This document shows positions 60,104 through 64,000 of a stretch of 64,000 bases of DNA, one piece after another (the first letter of the stretch is position 1; the number at the start of each line of letters is the position of its first letter). The stretch is taken from the NCBI RefSeq assembly GCF_000176855.2, contig NC_015138.1, positions 806,001 to 870,000 of the forward strand, read 5' to 3'. The position numbers and the translations under genes were made by a program. The stretch is from Paracidovorax avenae ATCC 19860. Lineage in GTDB: Bacteria; Pseudomonadota; Gammaproteobacteria; Burkholderiales; Burkholderiaceae_C. The notes beneath the pieces were generated by a model, which did not search any database, had not been told where the DNA came from, and saw only the letters and a list, made by a program, of their open reading frames with translations.

Positions 60104-61419
60104 AAATCGCCCTGCGCATCCAGCGCGCCTGCCATGAGCTGGGCGTGAAGGCCGTCATGGTGTATTCCGAGGCCGATCGCGACGCCAAGTACGTCAAGCT
60201 GGCCGAAGAGGCCGTGTGCATCGGCCCCGCACCCTCGCCGCTGTCCTATCTCAACATGCCGGCGATCATCTCGGCCGCCGAGGTGACCGACGCCGAGGCG
60301 ATCCACCCCGGCTACGGCTTCCTGTCCGAGAACGCCGACTTCGCCGAGCGCGTGGAAAAGAGCGGCTTCCAGTTCATCGGTCCCACGCCCGAGTCCATCC
60401 GCACGATGGGCGACAAGGTGTCGGCCAAGCAGGCCATGATCCGCGCGGGCGTGCCTTGCGTGCCGGGCTCGGATGGCGAACTGCCCGACGATCCGGTGCA
60501 GATCCGCCGCATTGCCCGCACCGTCGGCTACCCCGTCATCATCAAGGCGGCGGGCGGCGGCGGCGGGCGCGGCATGCGCGTGGTGCACACCGAGGCCGCC
60601 CTGGTGAATGCGGTGCAGATGACCAAGGCCGAGGCGCAGGCCGCGTTCGGCAACCCGGCCGTGTACATGGAGAAGTTCCTCCAGAACCCGCGCCACATCG
60701 AGATCCAGATCCTGGCGGACAAGCACCGCAATGCGGTCTACCTGGGCGAGCGCGACTGCTCCATGCAGCGCCGCCACCAGAAGGTGATCGAGGAAGCGCC
60801 GGCCCCCGGCATCCCGCGCAAGCTCATCGAGAAGATAGGCGAGCGCTGCGTGGCCGCGTGCAAGAAGATCGGCTACCGCGGCGCGGGCACGTTCGAGTTC
60901 CTCTATGAGAACGGCGAGTTCTACTTCATCGAGATGAACACGCGCGTGCAGGTCGAGCACCCGGTGACCGAGTGGATCACGGGCGTGGACATCGTGAAGA
61001 CGCAGATCATGGTCGCCGCGGGCGAGAAGCTGCCCTTCACCCAGCGCCAGATCGAGATCCGCGGCCACGCCATCGAATGCCGCGTGAACGCCGAGGACGC
61101 CTACAAGTTCACCCCGTCGCCCGGCCGCATCACCATGTGGCACGCGCCGGGCGGCCCGGGCGTGCGCGTGGATTCGCACGCCTACACCAACTACTACGTG
61201 CCGCCCAACTACGACTCCATGATCGGCAAGATCATCGTGCACGGCGACACGCGCGAGCAGGCCCTGGCCCGCATGCGCACGGCCCTGTCCGAGACCGTGA
61301 TCGAAGGCATCCATACCAACATCCCGCTGCACCGCGAGCTGATGGTGGATGCCAAGTTCGTCGCCGGGGGTACGAACATCCATTACCTGGAAGAGTGGCT
61401 GGGCGCGCACAAGCGCTGA
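60070..61419 (+). CDS. accC: biotin carboxylase subunit of acetyl-CoA carboxylase AccC
   Basis: ATP-grasp enzyme carboxylating the biotin of AccB. 449 aa, as in E. coli. Start [28 protein letters not shown]-binding glycine loop [72 protein letters not shown], and [19 protein letters not shown]. All catalytic elements seen. The real start is the second copy of a duplicated 34-bp start region; only this copy continues in frame into the full protein. GAGAAAG upstream may serve as ribosome binding site. Confidence 0.97.
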   Translation: MFKKILVANRGEIALRIQRACHELGVKAVMVYSEADRDAKYVKLAEEAVCIGPAPSPLSYLNMPAIISAAEVTDAEAIHPGYGFLSENADFAERVEKSGFQFIGPTPESIRTMGDKVSAKQAMIRAGVPCVPGSDGELPDDPVQIRRIARTVGYPVIIKAAGGGGGRGMRVVHTEAALVNAVQMTKAEAQAAFGNPAVYMEKFLQNPRHIEIQILADKHRNAVYLGERDCSMQRRHQKVIEEAPAPGIPRKLIEKIGERCVAACKKIGYRGAGTFEFLYENGEFYFIEMNTRVQVEHPVTEWITGVDIVKTQIMVAAGEKLPFTQRQIEIRGHAIECRVNAEDAYKFTPSPGRITMWHAPGGPGVRVDSHAYTNYYVPPNYDSMIGKIIVHGDTREQALARMRTALSETVIEGIHTNIPLHRELMVDAKFVAGGTNIHYLEEWLGAHKR

Positions 61420-61450
61420 CCGGCACCGGCCCGACGCCGGTCACTGGCAT

Positions 61451-61487
61451 GCTGGCCGCCCGGAAACGGGGGCCAGCATTGTCGTTT
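61451..61487 (+). terminator. stem-loop behind accC
   Basis: GCTGGCC (61451-61457) and GGCCAGC (61471-61477) plus CCCG/CGGG inside form an 11-bp stem with one bulged G and a GAAA tetraloop. It is followed by ATTGTCGTTTCT, a weak T-run. It lies 32 bases behind accC and 20 bases before prmA, so it may reduce read-through rather than stop it. Confidence 0.6.
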
Positions 61488-61506
61488 CTGCAGGAGATTG
61501 ACATCC

Positions 61507-62388
61507 ATGTTTGAGCTGAGCCTGTTGTGCCCCGAGGGGCGGATCGAATCCGTGGGCGAAGCCCTCGAAGCCCTGGATGCCCTGAGCGTGTCGGTCGAGG
61601 ACGCCGATGCGCAGACCGAGGCGGAGCAGGCGCTCTTCGGCGAGCCCGGGATGCCGCCGCCCCGCGACGGCTGGCAGCGCAGCCGGGTGGTGGCGCTGTT
61701 TCCCACGCAGGAGGCGGCCGGTGAGGCGCGCGCTCTGCTGGAGGTGCAGGACTTCTTCGACGGCTGCCGCGTCCTGGGCCTGGCTGAGGTGCCCGACCAG
61801 GACTGGGTTCGCCTGACCCAGTCGCAGTTCGCGCCGGTGGAGATCACACCCGAGTTCTGGATCGTGCCCACCTGGCACGAACTGCCGGCGCAGGCGACGC
61901 GCCACATCCGGCTGGATCCGGGCCTCGCTTTCGGCACCGGCACGCACCCGACCACGCGCATGTGCCTGCGCTGGATCGCCCGGCACGGCGGCGGCTTCGG
62001 CCGGGTGCTGGACTACGGCTGCGGCTCGGGCATCCTCGCGATCGGGGCCGCCAAATTCGGTGCCACCGACATCGACGCCGTGGACATCGATCCTGCCGCC
62101 GTGGAATCGACGCGGCTCAATGCCGAAGCCAACGGCGTGGCCCTGAAGGCCGGCCTGCCCGAGGCCGCGCAGGGCCGCTACGGCACGGTGCTGGCGAACA
62201 TCCTCGCGACGCCGCTCAAGGTGCTGGCGCCGCTGCTGTGCGCCCATGTCGATGCGGGAGGGCACCTGGTGCTCGCGGGCATCCTGGAGCGCCAGGCCGA
62301 GGAGTTGCGCGAGGCCTATGCCCCCTGGCTCCCGCTGCAGGTGAGCGATGCCGAGGACGGCTGGATCCTGATGACCGCCGCACGCTGA
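61507..62388 (+). CDS. prmA: ribosomal protein L11 methyltransferase PrmA
   Basis: Trimethylates ribosomal protein L11. 293 aa, as in E. coli. N-terminal substrate domain (MFELSLLCPEGRIESVGEALEALDALSVSVEDADAQ), then the methyltransferase domain with RLDPGLAFGTGTHPTTRMCLRWI, VLDYGCGSGILAIGAAKFGA, DIDPAAVEST and VLANILATPLKVLAPLL. The ATG was chosen over an in-frame TTG nine bases upstream: it has AGGAG at good distance. prmA next to accBC is common in proteobacteria. Confidence 0.96.
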   Translation: MFELSLLCPEGRIESVGEALEALDALSVSVEDADAQTEAEQALFGEPGMPPPRDGWQRSRVVALFPTQEAAGEARALLEVQDFFDGCRVLGLAEVPDQDWVRLTQSQFAPVEITPEFWIVPTWHELPAQATRHIRLDPGLAFGTGTHPTTRMCLRWIARHGGGFGRVLDYGCGSGILAIGAAKFGATDIDAVDIDPAAVESTRLNAEANGVALKAGLPEAAQGRYGTVLANILATPLKVLAPLLCAHVDAGGHLVLAGILERQAEELREAYAPWLPLQVSDAEDGWILMTAAR

Positions 62389-62425
62389 GGCGACGGCCCC
62401 CGGCAGGGCGGCGCAGGGCGCCCCC

Positions 62426-62431
62426 TACAAT
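62426..62431 (+). promoter_or_regulatory. possible -10 element before the zinc-ribbon gene
   Basis: TACAAT ends 9 bases before the ATG at 62441. As for lpxC, rodA and tldD, the transcript would have little or no leader. No -35 is obvious. Confidence 0.3.
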
Positions 62432-62440
62432 TCCGAGTCG

Positions 62441-63988
62441 ATGAGCCAGATCACCCGCTGCCCCGCCTGTGGCACGACCTTCAAGGTCGTCGCGGACCAG
62501 TTGCGCATTTCCGAAGGCTGGGTCCGGTGCGGGCAGTGCAAGGAGGTGTTCGACGCCTCCGCGAATCTGCTGCCGGGACCGGCGCGGCCTGCGGAGCTGT
62601 TGCCGCCCATGGCGTTGCCGGGGAGCGCGCCCGTGCCTGTTCCGGCGCCTGCCGCAGCCGCACCCGCCGTGTCGGTGGCCGCTCCGGTGTCCGGCCCGGC
62701 CGCCCCAGCCGTCCCGAGCGTCCCGGTGGCCCAGGTGCAGCAGGCCCCGGCCCCGCGTCCTGTGGGGCAGGATGCCGTACCCGGATCGGCGCCGGCCGCC
62801 GTGCCGGCCTTCCTGTCGGCACGAACCGCCTCTCCGGAGGCGCATGGCGTGGATCCCGGCTGGAGCCTCGAGCCGCTGTCGCCCATGGCATGGCGCGTGC
62901 GCGCACCTGCCGCAGCACCGCGGCCGGATCCCGTGCCTGCCCAGGTGCCGGCACCTTCCGCGCCGAGCGCCACTGGCGAGGAGGCCGCCGGGAAAGCCGG
63001 TCCTGCCGGTGCCGTCCCGACCCATCTTTCGGGCGCCTCGTCCGCGCCGCAGGAGTCCGACTCGGGCGGCTACGAACTGCCTTTCGCGGAGCTGCGCGAG
63101 TCCGGATGGCCCGACGATGAGGAGCCGGACGCGCAAGACTCGCTATCGCCGCACGGTGGCATGCCCCTGCCCGGGCGCATGGAGGCCGCCTCCGAGCCTG
63201 CCCCCGTTGCACAGGACGAAGATGAACCCCTGCTGGACGATGCAGCGGAGCAGGCCGTCGCCCGGGAGCTGGCGCACGAGGGCATCGATACGGACACCGA
63301 CCCGGTGGACATCGCCACCCAGGCGATGCCGCTGCCCGAGCCCGCCATGCCGGCCGTGGCGCCACTGTCCCCGCCCTCGGTATGGCGCTCCGCGCGTGCG
63401 CCGGCGTCCGGCCGGGGCGCGGAAGGCGACGACGATGACGATCCGGACGAGGAGGGCGCGCAGGCCTCCGGCGAGCCGGGCTTCATGCGTGCGGCGCGGC
63501 GCAGGGCGTGGTGGCGCAGGCCCGCCGTGCGCATCGCGCTGGGACTGGCCGGCGTGCTGCTGCTGGGAATGCTGCTGCTGCAGGTCGGCCTGCAGGAGCG
63601 GGACCGGCTGGCTGCGCAGCATCCCGCGCTGCGCCCCCTGCTGCAGGTGCTGTGCGCTCCGCTGCAGTGCCGCATCGCCCCGCCCCGGCGCATCGCCGAC
63701 GTGGTCATCGACAGCTCCTCCTTCAACAAGGCGCGCGGGGACGGTTTCCTGCTCGCGCTCACCATCCGCAGCCGCGCGGATTTCCCCGTGGCCATGCCTG
63801 CGCTGGAGCTGACGCTCACCGACGCGCAGGAGCAGCCCGTCCTGCGGCGCGTGCTGCTGCCGCAGGATCTCTCGGCCCCCGCGGAACTGCCCGCCCACGG
63901 CGAGTGGGGCGGCGCATGGCCGGTGAACGTGGGCGCGGCCGGCAACGCCCGCGTGGCGGGTTACCGGCTGCTCGCCTTCTACCCATGA
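62441..63988 (+). CDS. zinc-ribbon and DUF3426 protein
   Basis: 515 aa. N-terminal MJ0042-type zinc ribbon (CPACGTTF ... VRCGQCKEVFDA: CxxC-x21-CxxC), a long low-complexity Pro/Ala/Glu region (about 40-345), a membrane span (about 365-385, IALGLAGVLLLGMLLLQVGLQ), and a C-terminal domain (about 390-515) matching DUF3426, predicted outside the membrane. The zinc ribbon would be cytoplasmic. Such proteins often sit behind prmA in betaproteobacteria; the role is unknown. It ends 12 bases before the window edge, followed by GAGGAC. Confidence 0.85.
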   Translation: MSQITRCPACGTTFKVVADQLRISEGWVRCGQCKEVFDASANLLPGPARPAELLPPMALPGSAPVPVPAPAAAAPAVSVAAPVSGPAAPAVPSVPVAQVQQAPAPRPVGQDAVPGSAPAAVPAFLSARTASPEAHGVDPGWSLEPLSPMAWRVRAPAAAPRPDPVPAQVPAPSAPSATGEEAAGKAGPAGAVPTHLSGASSAPQESDSGGYELPFAELRESGWPDDEEPDAQDSLSPHGGMPLPGRMEAASEPAPVAQDEDEPLLDDAAEQAVARELAHEGIDTDTDPVDIATQAMPLPEPAMPAVAPLSPPSVWRSARAPASGRGAEGDDDDDPDEEGAQASGEPGFMRAARRRAWWRRPAVRIALGLAGVLLLGMLLLQVGLQERDRLAAQHPALRPLLQVLCAPLQCRIAPPRRIADVVIDSSSFNKARGDGFLLALTIRSRADFPVAMPALELTLTDAQEQPVLRRVLLPQDLSAPAELPAHGEWGGAWPVNVGAAGNARVAGYRLLAFYP

Positions 63989-64000
63989 GGACTGCACCCT

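Overview
The window is chromosomal DNA of a high-GC Gram-negative betaproteobacterium, most likely of the family Comamonadaceae (Acidovorax/Paracidovorax-like). The evidence is the GC-rich codon use, the gene order hslVU-mraZ-rsmH-ftsL-ftsI-murE-murF-mraY-murD-ftsW-murG-murC-ddl-ftsQ-ftsA-ftsZ-lpxC, lpxC itself (an outer membrane), and a Bug-type tricarboxylate receptor. Genus is inferred from overall resemblance, not tested. I see no tRNA, rRNA, CRISPR array, prophage or intact insertion sequence; this is mostly core genome.

Layout. 1-9.2 kb: end of an unknown gene, rlmI, a PAS-GGDEF diguanylate cyclase (minus strand), a COG0523 GTPase, a cysteine-poor dksA, a STAS-domain protein of unknown role, and hslVU with a terminator. 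9.2-28.9 kb: a nearly complete division and cell wall (dcw) cluster. It starts at an extended -10 promoter overlapped by four 10-bp-phased MraZ-type repeats and ends at a terminator behind ftsZ, followed by lpxC and a 58-aa membrane protein. Most dcw genes overlap by ATGA or GTGA. The exception is ftsW/murG, split by a hairpin-rich insertion. 28.9-31.1 kb: a TPP riboswitch and thiC. 31.1-34.8 kb: two divergent chemoreceptors. 34.8-38 kb: an RcnB-like protein, ruvC, a CdsA-like cytidylyltransferase and a PlsC-like acyltransferase with a proline-rich insert.

38-41.3 kb: a small catabolic-looking cluster (Bug receptor, cupin, HpcH/HpaI aldolase, IclR regulator) behind repeated ACCAAA half-sites. 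41.3-45.9 kb: a minus-strand operon of an RNB exonuclease, a TonB-like protein, aroE and mtgA. 46-52.7 kb: a PglL/Wzy-type ligase, a YqiA-like esterase, rodA, an amidase and tldD. 52.7-58 kb: a membrane protein, an unknown protein, then an aromatic-rich leader peptide and attenuator in front of aroG, a small unknown and mpl. 58-64 kb: an unknown, a TlpA-like thioredoxin, accB-accC (with a second hairpin insertion that duplicates the accC start), prmA and a zinc-ribbon/DUF3426 protein.

Peptidoglycan dominates the window: precursor synthesis (murC-F, ddl, mraY, murG), polymerisation (ftsW, ftsI, rodA, mtgA), recycling (mpl) and division (ftsL/Q/A/Z).

The most unusual signal is a pair of insertions, at murG and at accC. 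Each duplicates the start region of an essential gene, carries a related hairpin block with core ACGCGYCAGCGTG, and leaves a short upstream ORF ending at or just before the restored start codon. I know no named element that matches, but I could not search.
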